Origin: CAZDRX01 sp964508225
Lineage (GTDB): Bacteria > Patescibacteriota > Gracilibacteria > Peribacterales > Peribacteraceae
Assembly: GCA_964508225.1 (NCBI GenBank)
Contig: CAZDRX010000005.1
Span: 1 to 64,000 of the forward strand
DNA length: 64,000 nt
Direction of reading: 5' to 3'
The notes beneath the pieces were generated by a model. It saw only the letters and a list, made by a program, of their open reading frames with translations. It made no database searches and was not told the DNA's origin. Of the stretch, positions 53,822-63,780 are shown piece by piece. The position numbers were made by a program, and so were the translations under genes. How positions within the stretch are numbered: position 1 is the stretch's first letter; each line of letters opens with the position of its first letter.

Positions 53822-56566
53822 TTAGTGACCGGAATGAGCAGCAGGAGCATTGCCTCCTTCCATTGCTTTCATGCCGCCCCACGCGGCCATGCCGAGAGGG
53901 CCGCCAAGAGCAGTGAAGAGTGCGAAGGTGGCGATATTTTTGCGCTGAGCCCATGTCCAGTTCTTGGCGCTACTCAGGGCTGCAGGAGTGTTTTTGATTG
54001 CGGCAACAGCTCCACCTGCAATCGCAGAAAGCGGCATGGCGGCAATGCTGCCGACATTGCGGAGTCCTCTGCGAACTCTGTCCTCACGGTACGCGCGGGC
54101 TTCGCTTGAACTAAGGACAGCAGTAATGCGCGGTGCGTACTTATCAGGCGCTTCGCCCGTCAGAAACTGCTCGAGAGTCTCGGCAGAGAGGGCTTTGCGG
54201 CTGCCAATCTTCCTACGGTCCTCATCGGGGAGATCATTCCCCATATCATTGAGAATCATCGTCGTGTGCCTTCGCGACATCACTTCCGCGATGCGCTTCA
54301 TTTCGTTCTGGACGGCGTGCGAACCGGCAGCATTGATTGTCTGCGGAGCACCTCCTTCGTACACCTTCTTGTGCGCAAAGTACGCGGTGACGAGCGTGCG
54401 GTAGGGCACCCTCTCCCAATCGCGGTACGGCGCATTGACGTTGAAGGTTTGCGTCGTGGTTGTACCGAAGCCGAAGCCTCTCGTTCTCTGTGCGGTCGTG
54501 ACTCTGTTTGCGATCGGAACGCCGAGCGTGGTCGCGATCTGCGCGATTGCCCCCCTTCCTTTTCGTTCGATTCCCCTGTTTTCCGGGCCATGATCGATAG
54601 CCTCGAAGAGGTCATCGATCAGAACCTGATGCTGGGTGGTGAGCTCGTCATCCAGAAGACTCCTTGTATAGAGGTAGTTGGCGGACTTCTTTGCCTCGGC
54701 AGAGGAGAGCCCTTGCCGCTTGAAGTGCTCCTCGAAGATCTTCTGCTGCAGAGAATCGCCGTTCTCTCCTCCTGCAGTCACCTTCTTCAATGAATCCTCA
54801 TTCTTCTTAATGGAGGCTTCGATATCGGCTACACTCTGGAGCTTTGTCTCGGTGCTGATCAGTTCCGCAACTGCGACATTATTGAAGTCTGCACCGATTG
54901 CGGTGCGTGTAACGACTCCGGCATTGGAGACGCGCGTGCTGAGAGCGGTCGATGATGTATACACATCGCCCGTCACTGCAGACTGTGCAAGTCTCCTGAG
55001 AATATTGGAGACCTCTTCGTACCGATTGAGCTCTTCAGTCACTTCTTTCAGCTGCGTCTGCAGGCGCGTGGACATATCCCGACGATCCGCCGCCGACACG
55101 AACGTGCTCGGTGCAGGAAATCCTCCGTGAAGACAGAACTCACTTGTCCATGGGGCAGGTGATCCGATTGCGCCGATATCACGGTTCAGCGCCGCTCTTT
55201 CATTGAAAATAAGCTCATAGTTTGCTGCTGCGCCTCCAGGCATTGTCGGAATCCGGAAGTTTGTCTTGAGCTCACCGAGCTTTTTCAGCTGCACGGAAAG
55301 TTCAAGCTTTGCCCTGTCTTTGTTGAGGTCGGTACGCAGCTTGGTTTCCTCGGTCTGCTGGGTAGCAGCCGCCATCACGTTGCGGTTGGAAGCCGCAAGG
55401 TTCAATGCAAGTGCGGCACCTCCGGGATTTTCGCTACCGGTCGTGAGTCTCTCCATGAGCGCCTGCATCTTGGCCTGCTCGGCACGCACATCACCATGCA
55501 TGTCGAGTAGACGAATCTGAGGCTGCCTGGCACCTACACGTGCGGCTGGCGCATATCCTGCCGCGATAATTTCCGCCTGTACAGCGTTCGCGAGAATCCA
55601 GGTGACATAACCCGGTCTTCCGACACAGACGTTGACGATGTCCGTCGGGAGATTGGTTCCGCAACTCACAAACTGTCTCCAGTACGGGAAGTTACCAGTC
55701 TGTCCGCGGTGCAGGAGCAGCGTCTGGATCTGCGCAGGGTTGAGCTCGGCGATATAGCGGTTCTGGAGTCCTGCGGGGGCGTCGTCTGTCGTAAGACCCT
55801 TGAGCAAGAGATTCATACGAACGGTCAGGTTCGTGTTTGTGGTGGTCGTTCCGGCCTGCAGGACGACGGCAGCGGTATCGGCAATATTCACGGACGGCAC
55901 AGAGACGAGGTCAAATTGTGCGTTCGTGAGGCGCCTGATGTCGCCCGTCCCGAGCGCATAATTTCTGAGGTTCGGATTCTGAATACCGATTTCCCTGCCC
56001 GTAAGACCTGCCATGGCACTCTGCATGTCGGACTGATTTCTGAAGGTGTTGCGACGCCAGAACGGATGATTGGAATCGATTCTGACAACGGTTGCGGCAC
56101 CGTTGATGGTGACGGGGATTTCCACGACCGATGTGGGCTGTCCGTCGTTCACCGCAATATTCACCGGAGCGCTCGTGATGCCCATCTGGTAGATAATGTC
56201 GGACGGAACAGACTCATACACCGCCTGTGCGATGGCCTGCGTCTTTTCGCGCACATTGGCATTGTCGTAATTCAGCTCCGGACGGATCTGCTGGAGGGCG
56301 TTATTCAGATTGGCATCGAGCGCTGTCCGGAGATCCGCGCGGCTGATCGACGCACGGGCCTCTTCGACGATGTTGAAGACTCTGTCTTCGATGCGCTGCA
56401 CGACCGTATTGCGTGGGCCATTGATCTGCGCGATGCGCATTCCAAGAAGACGCTCAACGACCGCGGTCGCTTCCGCATTCGTCACATTCGCACGCACCGA
56501 CGGCGTTGCGTCGGCGGTGGTATCCGCAGTTCCCAGTGTATGAAGTGAGTGTGAACCGTCGTGCAT
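53822..56566 (-). CDS. Large unknown helical protein, first gene of the operon
   Basis: 914 aa from the ATG at 56566. Thr/Ala-rich N-terminus. Long helical parts around 370-440 and 500-650 (many Lys/Glu/Leu/Gln) suggest coiled coil, and a Gly/Ala-rich hydrophobic C-terminus (about 845-905, MPLSAIAGGAVAAIK ... FALFTALGGPLGMAAWGG) could insert into a membrane. No enzyme motif recognised. The ATG 56599 of the longer frame lies upstream of or within the -10, so 56566 is preferred. Together with the next two genes it is a good candidate for an undescribed structure. Confidence 0.75.
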   Translation of the reverse strand: MHDGSHSLHTLGTADTTADATPSVRANVTNAEATAVVERLLGMRIAQINGPRNTVVQRIEDRVFNIVEEARASISRADLRTALDANLNNALQQIRPELNYDNANVREKTQAIAQAVYESVPSDIIYQMGITSAPVNIAVNDGQPTSVVEIPVTINGAATVVRIDSNHPFWRRNTFRNQSDMQSAMAGLTGREIGIQNPNLRNYALGTGDIRRLTNAQFDLVSVPSVNIADTAAVVLQAGTTTTNTNLTVRMNLLLKGLTTDDAPAGLQNRYIAELNPAQIQTLLLHRGQTGNFPYWRQFVSCGTNLPTDIVNVCVGRPGYVTWILANAVQAEIIAAGYAPAARVGARQPQIRLLDMHGDVRAEQAKMQALMERLTTGSENPGGAALALNLAASNRNVMAAATQQTEETKLRTDLNKDRAKLELSVQLKKLGELKTNFRIPTMPGGAAANYELIFNERAALNRDIGAIGSPAPWTSEFCLHGGFPAPSTFVSAADRRDMSTRLQTQLKEVTEELNRYEEVSNILRRLAQSAVTGDVYTSSTALSTRVSNAGVVTRTAIGADFNNVAVAELISTETKLQSVADIEASIKKNEDSLKKVTAGGENGDSLQQKIFEEHFKRQGLSSAEAKKSANYLYTRSLLDDELTTQHQVLIDDLFEAIDHGPENRGIERKGRGAIAQIATTLGVPIANRVTTAQRTRGFGFGTTTTQTFNVNAPYRDWERVPYRTLVTAYFAHKKVYEGGAPQTINAAGSHAVQNEMKRIAEVMSRRHTTMILNDMGNDLPDEDRRKIGSRKALSAETLEQFLTGEAPDKYAPRITAVLSSSEARAYREDRVRRGLRNVGSIAAMPLSAIAGGAVAAIKNTPAALSSAKNWTWAQRKNIATFALFTALGGPLGMAAWGGMKAMEGGNAPAAHSGH

Positions 56567-56587
56567 TTTTGTTTTTGAAATCTCTTT

Positions 56588-56616
56588 ATTGTACCACAAA
56601 ATCCTTTTCGGCTCAA
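56588..56616 (-). promoter_or_regulatory. Promoter of the large unknown operon
   Basis: TTGAGC (56611-56616), 17-bp spacer, TACAAT (56588-56593) with an extended-10 TGG. Leader of about 15-20 nt, AT-rich, no Shine-Dalgarno. Confidence 0.7.
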
Positions 56617-56670
56617 ACGTAAAAGAACGGAACCCTGAGGCGTGTCCGGACTCGATTCGTGACGCGGAGG

Positions 56671-56967
56671 TTACGCTGCCTTCTTGGCGGCGTCTTTGTC
56701 GCCCTTCTTTTCGCCTTCTTTGTCCTCCTTTTTCTCAGCGGACTTTGCCTCTTCGGCAGGCTTCGGTGCGGGTTTCGGCTCTTCTTTCCTCTTCGGGATG
56801 AGCTCGGGGCGTAGCTGGCCCACAAGCTGCAGAACTTTGCCTCTCGCGGAACCACCGAGAACGGGTCCGCTGCCGGCTTCCACACGTGAAGCAGCTGTCT
56901 TTCCTGCTTCGAAAAGGTTCGTCCATCGGGCGTTTTCCGGGCTCGGTGCACTGTGGTTATGACTCAT
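56671..56967 (-). CDS. Small Lys/Glu-rich protein
   Basis: 98 aa. A folded-looking first half (NARWTNLFEAGKTAASRVEAG ... VLQLVGQLRPEL, in part) and a second half of alternating Lys, Glu, Ala and Pro. It is probably disordered and might bind nucleic acid or membrane surfaces. Perfect TATAAT (56974-56979, extended TGA) ends 6 nt before the ATG, with TTGCAT 17 bp further up: a model leaderless promoter. It lies just upstream of the large unknown operon on the same strand and may belong to the same system. Confidence 0.65.
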   Translation of the reverse strand: MSHNHSAPSPENARWTNLFEAGKTAASRVEAGSGPVLGGSARGKVLQLVGQLRPELIPKRKEEPKPAPKPAEEAKSAEKKEDKEGEKKGDKDAAKKAA

Positions 56968-56973
56968 AGAAAT

Positions 56974-57002
56974 ATTATATCACTTTTTCATACTTTATGC
57001 AA
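56974..57002 (-). promoter_or_regulatory. Leaderless promoter of the 98-aa gene
   Basis: TTGCAT (56997-57002), 17-bp spacer, TGA-TATAAT (56974-56979), then 6 nt to the ATG. Confidence 0.75.
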
Positions 57003-59375
57003 TTTCTCGGAAGAAGCCGCCCACTGGAGAGAATCGAGCTTCTGGACACCCAGAACGATGCCTGCGGCCATGACGCCACCCGCAAGGAACGCAAGAATGA
57101 TCCGGATGACTCCGATGTCGCCACTCTCCGGCGACAGTATCGTGACCTCCCCAGTGGATGCCTCACTCAGTTCAGCCCTGTACGCAGCCGCGTAACGCCT
57201 CACCTGCGGACTGACGCCGATGCGCACCGGTGCAGTTTTTCCCGCCCGTACTGCAGGACTCACCGCCGCACAGTCATTCGGAAGCCCCGGCGTCGGACGT
57301 GACGACACACACCACGCACGCGTGCCGAGCGCATAGGAACGCGCATACGGAAGCTTCGGATACTCGACACGCACGATGTGCACTCCGCGCGGATCGGAGA
57401 GTGTCACGGTATCTCCGGCATTCTTCAGCGAGAGATGGAGATCCGACAGGGAGACGGTCACGAGTGATCCGGAAGAAACTTCGAGCCCGTACGGCAGACG
57501 CTTCTCTCTGCTGCCCGCGTGAACCACGAAGCCGGAAAGACTCAGGGGCACAAGAGACTTTGAGCCTATTTCAAGCCACTCCTGAGACATCAGGCTCCCA
57601 GAATCCGTGCGCAATTTCGGATCGGGTGACGCGAAGATTTCGGAAAGAAAGATGCTGGAGAAATCCTCTGCGCTCTCGGGGTACGAGACAGATTTTTCTT
57701 CGACAGTCTGGGCTAAAGCCGAAGGCAATATTTCTCCGGCGAGGAGTACCGGAATCAGAGGTGATTCACTGTGCAGAAACTGATCCTTCTTCGCGAAGTC
57801 GAGGGCTCGGTCCACCATCCACTCTCCGTTCAGGAGCAGCTGTTCCTGCAGAGAAATCTGCTGGTCGGTGTAGGCGTAGGCGAGGAGCCTTCCCATCGCA
57901 TCCCAGAGCTCCGTGCCGAATTCAAGATCCATGGATTTTCCCTTGCTGAGGTCAGTGAGGTACGCGAGACGGTCTGAAGAGTTTTGCTCACCGGTCAGGG
58001 GTGAAGGAGTGATGCCGAGGAGCTTCACATACACGTGGTTCTCGCCTGCAATCGCTGCGGCATCGGGCTCCAGCTGAACCTCGAGCACCGTCGAACCGAT
58101 GACGCGCATGACCCTGCCACGCACACGGAGGTTCCGGAGATCCGAGCTCAGGTATTCGCGACCCTCATCGGCGGATTCCCATTCGACGAAAGAGAGCTCG
58201 AGACCGGAGGGTGTCACGAGTGTGAGTTTCGTCGGCGTATTCGGGAGCGAGAGTTTCATTTCGGAATCGTAGATACGAAGTACGGAATCGGCATCGACCT
58301 GTCCCTTCAGCGCGATCCACTTCGCAGGACTCTCGCCCACCCGCAGTTTCCATCCCGCAAGAGATACTCCGGCTTCTTCCGAGTTTCTGATCTCGACCCA
58401 CTCATGACCCGTATCCGCACCCTCGGGATTCGGAAGGGCGGCTCCAAGCCGGAGCCGAGATCCATCGTAGAAAGTGCCCGTCGACAGAGTCCCGTCCGGT
58501 GCACCGAAGACCTGTACGGTCTGCTCAGCCGTGAGGGTGACACTGCACTGGTTTCTGGCTTGCAGACGGACTGCGTACGTTCCTGCACGTGTGAAGGAAT
58601 GCGAGGGAGGATTGCAGCTCGTGCTCGTAAATCCGTCACTGAAATCCCAGCTACATGAAGCGGAGGACAGCGTGCCTGCAAGAGCAGCCGCCTGAAAATT
58701 CACGGTGACCTTCTCCGTTCCCGAGAGGAGGCCCGACTGCACGACGATCCCGATCTCGAGCGGATCGGTGCACGGCGATGGCGAGGGGGCGGGCACAGCG
58801 GAATTCTGCGCGAATGGTGTGGCGATCACCCTCGCTCCTTCATCGAGTCCCGATGAGGAAGCGGCCGTACGCCAATTGTCTTTGGATATTCCGGAGATGA
58901 GTGGGTCGATCCGTTCCATGCTCGCCTTCGAGCCCGTGCCGGAAGGGTTGCTGCCCGCAAACGGCACGCCGGAACCGTCGTCGACTTCATCGATGACTCC
59001 CCCGTCTTTGTCGCGCAGCCGCAGGAGGAGATTCGTATTCGGGAGCGTGAGATCGGGGGCGAGGAGTGAAGGCTCCGAGAGAAGACGCGACAAGGCAGCC
59101 GTCTTGCGTCCAACAATCATGTACTGGCCTGCAGCCAGCATCGTGCCGCTACTGAACCGTGCACCGATGGCATGCTCACCCTTGGAGTTGAGTGACGTGA
59201 TCGTCCAGCCTGTGAGATCGACGTCTCCTTCATCGGGATTGAAGATCTCCAGCCACTCATCGGAGGTACTCAGATCGGAGCCCGCCCAGAGCACCTCATA
59301 GATGACCGGATGTGCAAAAACCCGAAGCGGGAGGGCAAAGAGAACGGCGGCAAGGAGGAGGCGGGACGACTGCAT
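56988..59375 (-). CDS. Secreted lamin-tail/PKD/nuclease-fold surface protein
   Basis: 795 aa. Signal peptide (about 1-21). The first lamin-tail domain (about 24-150: VIYEVLWAG ... DEWLEIFNPDEGDVDLTGWTI) is followed by a PKD-like domain (about 205-290: CSWDFSDGFTS ... HSFTRAGTYAVRLQA). A second lamin-tail domain (about 305-410: GHEWVEIRNSEEAGVSLAGWKL) precedes a staphylococcal-nuclease-like fold (about 425-550: VRGRVMRVIGS, VYVKLLGI, MGRLLAYAYTD), where the catalytic residues look incomplete. A third lamin-tail domain (about 585-700) and a C-terminal membrane helix (about 758-780) end it. Probably an adhesive or nucleic-acid-interacting envelope protein, tethered by the C-terminal helix. Its last codons overlap the promoter of the small Lys/Glu-rich gene. 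Confidence 0.83.
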   Translation of the reverse strand: MQSSRLLLAAVLFALPLRVFAHPVIYEVLWAGSDLSTSDEWLEIFNPDEGDVDLTGWTITSLNSKGEHAIGARFSSGTMLAAGQYMIVGRKTAALSRLLSEPSLLAPDLTLPNTNLLLRLRDKDGGVIDEVDDGSGVPFAGSNPSGTGSKASMERIDPLISGISKDNWRTAASSSGLDEGARVIATPFAQNSAVPAPSPSPCTDPLEIGIVVQSGLLSGTEKVTVNFQAAALAGTLSSASCSWDFSDGFTSTSCNPPSHSFTRAGTYAVRLQARNQCSVTLTAEQTVQVFGAPDGTLSTGTFYDGSRLRLGAALPNPEGADTGHEWVEIRNSEEAGVSLAGWKLRVGESPAKWIALKGQVDADSVLRIYDSEMKLSLPNTPTKLTLVTPSGLELSFVEWESADEGREYLSSDLRNLRVRGRVMRVIGSTVLEVQLEPDAAAIAGENHVYVKLLGITPSPLTGEQNSSDRLAYLTDLSKGKSMDLEFGTELWDAMGRLLAYAYTDQQISLQEQLLLNGEWMVDRALDFAKKDQFLHSESPLIPVLLAGEILPSALAQTVEEKSVSYPESAEDFSSIFLSEIFASPDPKLRTDSGSLMSQEWLEIGSKSLVPLSLSGFVVHAGSREKRLPYGLEVSSGSLVTVSLSDLHLSLKNAGDTVTLSDPRGVHIVRVEYPKLPYARSYALGTRAWCVSSRPTPGLPNDCAAVSPAVRAGKTAPVRIGVSPQVRRYAAAYRAELSEASTGEVTILSPESGDIGVIRIILAFLAGGVMAAGIVLGVQKLDSLQWAASSEKLHKV

Positions 59376-59811
59376 GACGCAAGTACACAGCGGCTGGATC
59401 CGCTCCCACAGAGGGTGGAAGGAACGGGAGAGGCCCGGGCGTCGGACTCCCGCTCAGAGGAGCCAAGAAGGCTGTCCTGAGGGAGCGATGAACACCGGAA
59501 CATTCCGAATCACATTCTGAAGTTTCTGCAATGTTTGTTTTTGGCTTTCGATTGATCAAATCCCTTCCAGAAGCCCGAAAGTGGCACTCGCTCTCATGGA
59601 AAAGATCCGTTACACTGTGTACGTAAGACCGCTGATTTCAGCGCAGGATCACACTCTCCACTCCATGCTTTCCGCACGCACATCGCACTCTGGCACTCAT
59701 CCGATCCTGGTTGGATCGGATTCAGACGCGAACGCGTCTGCCTAAAGCACAGAACGGAGGTCCTGCATGAGGTTTCGCGGCAATCCCCGATTGCCCTCTT
59801 CCCCATCCATT
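59376..59811. other. Long intergenic region: divergent leaders of the lamin-tail gene and rny
   Basis: No convincing gene. 59376-59480 is GC-rich and folds (CGGGAG ... CTCCCG around GCCCGGGC) in front of the lamin-tail gene. TACACT near 59613 is a possible rny -10. Two adjacent perfect hairpins lie at 59699-59721 (ATCCGATCC-TGGTT-GGATCGGAT) and 59723-59740 (CAGACGC-GAAC-GCGTCTG). GGAGG at 59756-59760 is placed 6 nt before an ATG at 59767 that is in frame with rny. Confidence 0.5.
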
Positions 59812-61368
59812 ATGGACTACTCCATTGTCTTTCTCGCCCTCGTCGGCGGACTGCTCTTAGGTCTCCTCGTCGGCTGGTTCTGGTTCAGTTCCGGCAAGAA
59901 GATCAGTGCCTCTCTGCAGGCACAGATCGACCAGAAGGAGCGTGAGCTCAACGACATGAATGTCAAAGTCGTCGAGAGCCGCAGCACCATCAAAACACAG
60001 GAGGCTGAAGCCAAGGCTCAGGCCAAGGAAATCCTCTCACAGGCCCGCATCCAGGCGCAGGAGCTCCAGAACAAGCTCGAGCGCGAGGAGGCCCGCATCG
60101 AAGAGAAGGAGAAGAACCTCGACAAGAAGGTGAGTGAGGTCGACACACAGCGCAGTCGCCTCGAGAAGCAGGAAGAAGCAAACAAGGAGATGCAGGAGGA
60201 ACTGAAGGCCTCCACGGTGAAGCACCGCGAGGCGCTCGAGAAGGTGGCAGGTCTGTCCACCGAAGAAGCGAAGAAGAAGCTGAGCAAGGAACTCGAGAGC
60301 GAATTCTCCGACTACTTCGGCGGTCAGGTAAAAGAGATGAAGAAGCACGTCGAGGAAGACGTGGAGGCCGTCTCCAAGAATCTTCTCGCCGAAGCCATCC
60401 ACCGCTACGCCTCGGAAGTCGCCACGGAATCGACGACGACCGTCGTGCAGCTGCCAAGCGACGACGTGAAGGGACGCATCATCGGTAAAGAAGGAAGGAA
60501 CATCGTCGCGTTTGAAATGGCCACGGGTGTGGACGTGATCATCGACGACACGCCCGGCGCCGTCGTCATCTCCGGGTACGATCTCGTGCGCCGCTACGTC
60601 GCCAAGCTCGCACTCGAGAAGCTCGTGGAGGACGGACGCATCCAGCCCGCCCGCATCGAGGAAGTGGTGAACAAGGTAAAGGAGGACGTCGCGAAGATGA
60701 TGCTCGAGTTCGGCAAGCGCGCGGTGGAAGAACTCGGTATCACGGGCTACCACACCGACCTCCTGAAGATCATCGGACGTCTCCGTTTCCGCACCAGCTA
60801 CGGACAGAACATCCTCAAGCACTCCGTCGAGATGGCGAACATGGCGCGCATCATGGCCGAAGAAATCGGCGCCGACGCGCAGATCGTCGTCGAAGGCTGT
60901 CTCCTCCACGACATCGGCAAAGCACTCGATCACGAAGTCGCCGGCACGCACGTGCAGATCGGTGTCGAGATCGCGAAGCGCTTCAAGGTCCGTCCGGAAG
61001 TCGTGCACTGCATCGCGGCTCACCACGAAGATATTCCCATCGCTTCCGCAGAAGCGTTCATCGTCGCAGCCGCCGACGCGATCTCGGGTTCACGCCCGGG
61101 TGCACGCCGCGAGAGTATGGAGGCGTACATCAAGCGTCTCACCGAACTCGAGAACACCGCGAAGAGTTTCGAGGGCATCAGCAAAGCGTATGCCATTTCC
61201 GCCGGTCGCGAGATCCGCGTCTTCGTGGATGCGGGCAAAGTGAACGACCTGGAACAGCAGCGTCTTGCGAAAGACATCGCGAAGAAGATCGAAGCCGAGC
61301 TCACGTATCCGGGTGTCATCAAGGTGAACGTCATCCGCGAACGGAGAGTGGAAGAGACGGCGAAATAG
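59812..61368 (+). CDS. rny: Ribonuclease Y
   Basis: 518 aa from the ATG at 59812. Membrane-anchored endoribonuclease that starts mRNA decay. An N-terminal transmembrane helix (about 3-25, IVFLALVGGLLLGLLVGWFWF) is followed by a long coiled coil (30-180), a KH domain (VVQLPSDDVKGRIIGKEGRNI) and an HD domain with metal motif CLLHDIGKALDHE, AHHEDI and ADAISGSRPGARRE. The start is ambiguous. 59812 matches the family N-terminus and has a CU-rich tract (GCCCTCTTCCCCATCCATT). ATG 59767 has a strong GGAGG and adds 15 residues (MRFRGNPRLPSSPSI). The 5' leader carries tandem hairpins, so expression may be post-transcriptionally controlled. Confidence 0.95.
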   Translation: MDYSIVFLALVGGLLLGLLVGWFWFSSGKKISASLQAQIDQKERELNDMNVKVVESRSTIKTQEAEAKAQAKEILSQARIQAQELQNKLEREEARIEEKEKNLDKKVSEVDTQRSRLEKQEEANKEMQEELKASTVKHREALEKVAGLSTEEAKKKLSKELESEFSDYFGGQVKEMKKHVEEDVEAVSKNLLAEAIHRYASEVATESTTTVVQLPSDDVKGRIIGKEGRNIVAFEMATGVDVIIDDTPGAVVISGYDLVRRYVAKLALEKLVEDGRIQPARIEEVVNKVKEDVAKMMLEFGKRAVEELGITGYHTDLLKIIGRLRFRTSYGQNILKHSVEMANMARIMAEEIGADAQIVVEGCLLHDIGKALDHEVAGTHVQIGVEIAKRFKVRPEVVHCIAAHHEDIPIASAEAFIVAAADAISGSRPGARRESMEAYIKRLTELENTAKSFEGISKAYAISAGREIRVFVDAGKVNDLEQQRLAKDIAKKIEAELTYPGVIKVNVIRERRVEETAK

Positions 61369-61388
61369 AGCATCGAACCTGAAACCGG

Positions 61389-61415
61389 ACGACTGGTGGA
61401 ATCACCGGTCGTTTC
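61389..61415 (+). terminator. Terminator of rny
   Basis: ACGACTGGTG-GAAT-CACCGGTCGT, a 10-bp stem with one G-U pair followed by TTTC. The T tract is short, so termination may be partial, and the tuf promoter follows at once. Confidence 0.6.
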
Positions 61416-61419
61416 GGTG

Positions 61420-61448
61420 TTGACCTTGTGAAAGCCCTCCTCTAGACT
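61420..61448 (+). promoter_or_regulatory. tuf promoter
   Basis: TTGACC (61420-61425), 17-bp spacer, TAGACT (61443-61448). It predicts a ~70-nt leader whose last part is CU-rich (CTTCCACCACTTTTTTCCCTACTTTTT) and lacks a Shine-Dalgarno. Confidence 0.7.
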
Positions 61449-61526
61449 TACGCGGCTTTAGACGTTACGATCCCTTCATTAGAAGGCTTCGAAATCGATC
61501 TTCCACCACTTTTTTCCCTACTTTTT

Positions 61527-62708
<1,182 letters not shown>

Positions 62709-62720
62709 TTTGAAAGGGTT

Positions 62721-62751
62721 GAGGAGGGGCCCGGAAACGGGTCCTCCTCTT
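62721..62751 (+). terminator. Terminator/attenuator between tuf and rpsJ
   Basis: GAGGAGGGGCCCG-GAAA-CGGGTCCTCCTC, a stem of about 12 bp with a G bulge, followed by TTCTCC. The poly-T is weak, so read-through into rpsJ is possible. Confidence 0.65.
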
Positions 62752-62794
62752 CTCCTCCACACTCTCTCGTTTTCGCTCTTTCCCACCTCCTCCC

Positions 62795-63277
62795 ATGACT
62801 GCTGTCAAAAAGACTGACGCCGCGAAGAAGAAGGCCCCGGCCAAGAAGGTTGCTGAAGCCCCGAAGAAGGCTCCGGCTGCCAAGGCTCCCCAGCAGAAGG
62901 AGGTGAAGAAAGCACAGTCCGCGCAGCAGTCGCTGCCTCTTTCGTCGAAGGAGAAAGATGCCGCCCCCAAGCTCAAGGGCATCCGCATCCGCCTCTCCGC
63001 GTTCGACCACACGGTCATCGACGAGACGGCGCTCAAGATCATCGACACGGCCACCCGCACAGGCGCCGTCGTTCACGGTCCGATCCCGCTCCCGACCAAG
63101 ATCCGCAAGTTCACGGTGAACCGCTCGACGTTCGTCCACAAGGACGCGCGCGACCAGTTCGAGATGCGCATCCACCGCCGTCTCATCGACCTCACGGACA
63201 CGACCTTCAAGACCGTGGACGCCCTCCAGAACCTGAGCCTCCCGTCGGGCGTGGATATCGAGATCCGCATGGGGTAA
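62795..63277 (+). CDS. rpsJ: 30S ribosomal protein S10 with N-terminal extension
   Basis: 160 aa against a usual ~102. The S10 core starts near residue 60 (KGIRIRLSAFDHTVIDETALK) and holds GPIPLPTKIRKFTVNRSTFVHKDARDQFEMRIHRRLID (quoted in parts elsewhere) and VDIEIRMG at the end. The first ~58 residues are Lys/Ala/Pro repeats (KKAPAKKVAEAPKKAPAAKAP), probably disordered and RNA-binding. S10 belongs to the 30S head and to NusB-dependent antitermination. The leader is very CU-rich (CTCTTTCCCACCTCCTCCC) with no Shine-Dalgarno. The usual next genes (rplC, rplD) are absent; membrane proteins follow instead. Confidence 0.96.
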   Translation: MTAVKKTDAAKKKAPAKKVAEAPKKAPAAKAPQQKEVKKAQSAQQSLPLSSKEKDAAPKLKGIRIRLSAFDHTVIDETALKIIDTATRTGAVVHGPIPLPTKIRKFTVNRSTFVHKDARDQFEMRIHRRLIDLTDTTFKTVDALQNLSLPSGVDIEIRMG

Positions 63278-63303
63278 TCCGCTTCAAAAAGCATCTTGGA
63301 AAG

Positions 63304-63324
63304 AGGGCCGAAGAGGCCCTTTTT
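63304..63324 (+). terminator. Intrinsic terminator of rpsJ
   Basis: AGGGCC-GAAGA-GGCCCT stem (6 bp) followed by T4, 27 bp after the rpsJ stop codon. Confidence 0.88.
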
Positions 63325-63382
63325 CATGCCCTGCGGGGGCCATCTTCCGAAAAGTGTGTTTTTCTGCTATACTTAGAGGATT

Positions 63383-63778
63383 ATGGCCATTTCAAACGCA
63401 CACAAACATACGGCGGCAATCGTGCAGTGGTACGTGTGTGAATACCCGTCACGGATCGTCCGAGGGTACGCTGCGTACGCGAGAGCGTTCATGGAGATCA
63501 TTCCCCTGCCGTTCCTCCTGCTCACGCTCATCAAGCCGTGGAAGAACATCCGGGAGCGGAAAATGGAACACGGTTTCAACCTGCAGCTGTGGTTCGAACG
63601 GCTCATCTTCAACATCTTCTCGCGCACGGTGGGCGCCGTTGTCCGCATCCTTACGATGGTGCTGGGCGTCGTGCTGCACATCGTGCTCTTCACCGTAAGC
63701 CTCCTGTACCTCGTCCTCTGGATCACCTTCCCCGCCATCACGATCACCGCGCTCATATTGCTCTTCCGACTGCTCTAG
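63383..63778 (+). CDS. Small membrane protein
   Basis: 131 aa, not recognised. A hydrophobic stretch near 36-52 (FMEIIPLPFLLLTLI) and one or two strong membrane helices at about 83-130 (VRILTMVLGVVLHIVLF ... LYLVLWITFPAITITALILL) flank a basic, aromatic loop (PWKNIRERKMEHGFNLQLWFERL). TATACT (63368-63373) ends 9 nt before the ATG. It stops 2 bp before the next gene, with which it forms an operon running off the window. Confidence 0.72.
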   Translation: MAISNAHKHTAAIVQWYVCEYPSRIVRGYAAYARAFMEIIPLPFLLLTLIKPWKNIRERKMEHGFNLQLWFERLIFNIFSRTVGAVVRILTMVLGVVLHIVLFTVSLLYLVLWITFPAITITALILLFRLL

Positions 63779-63780
63779 AA

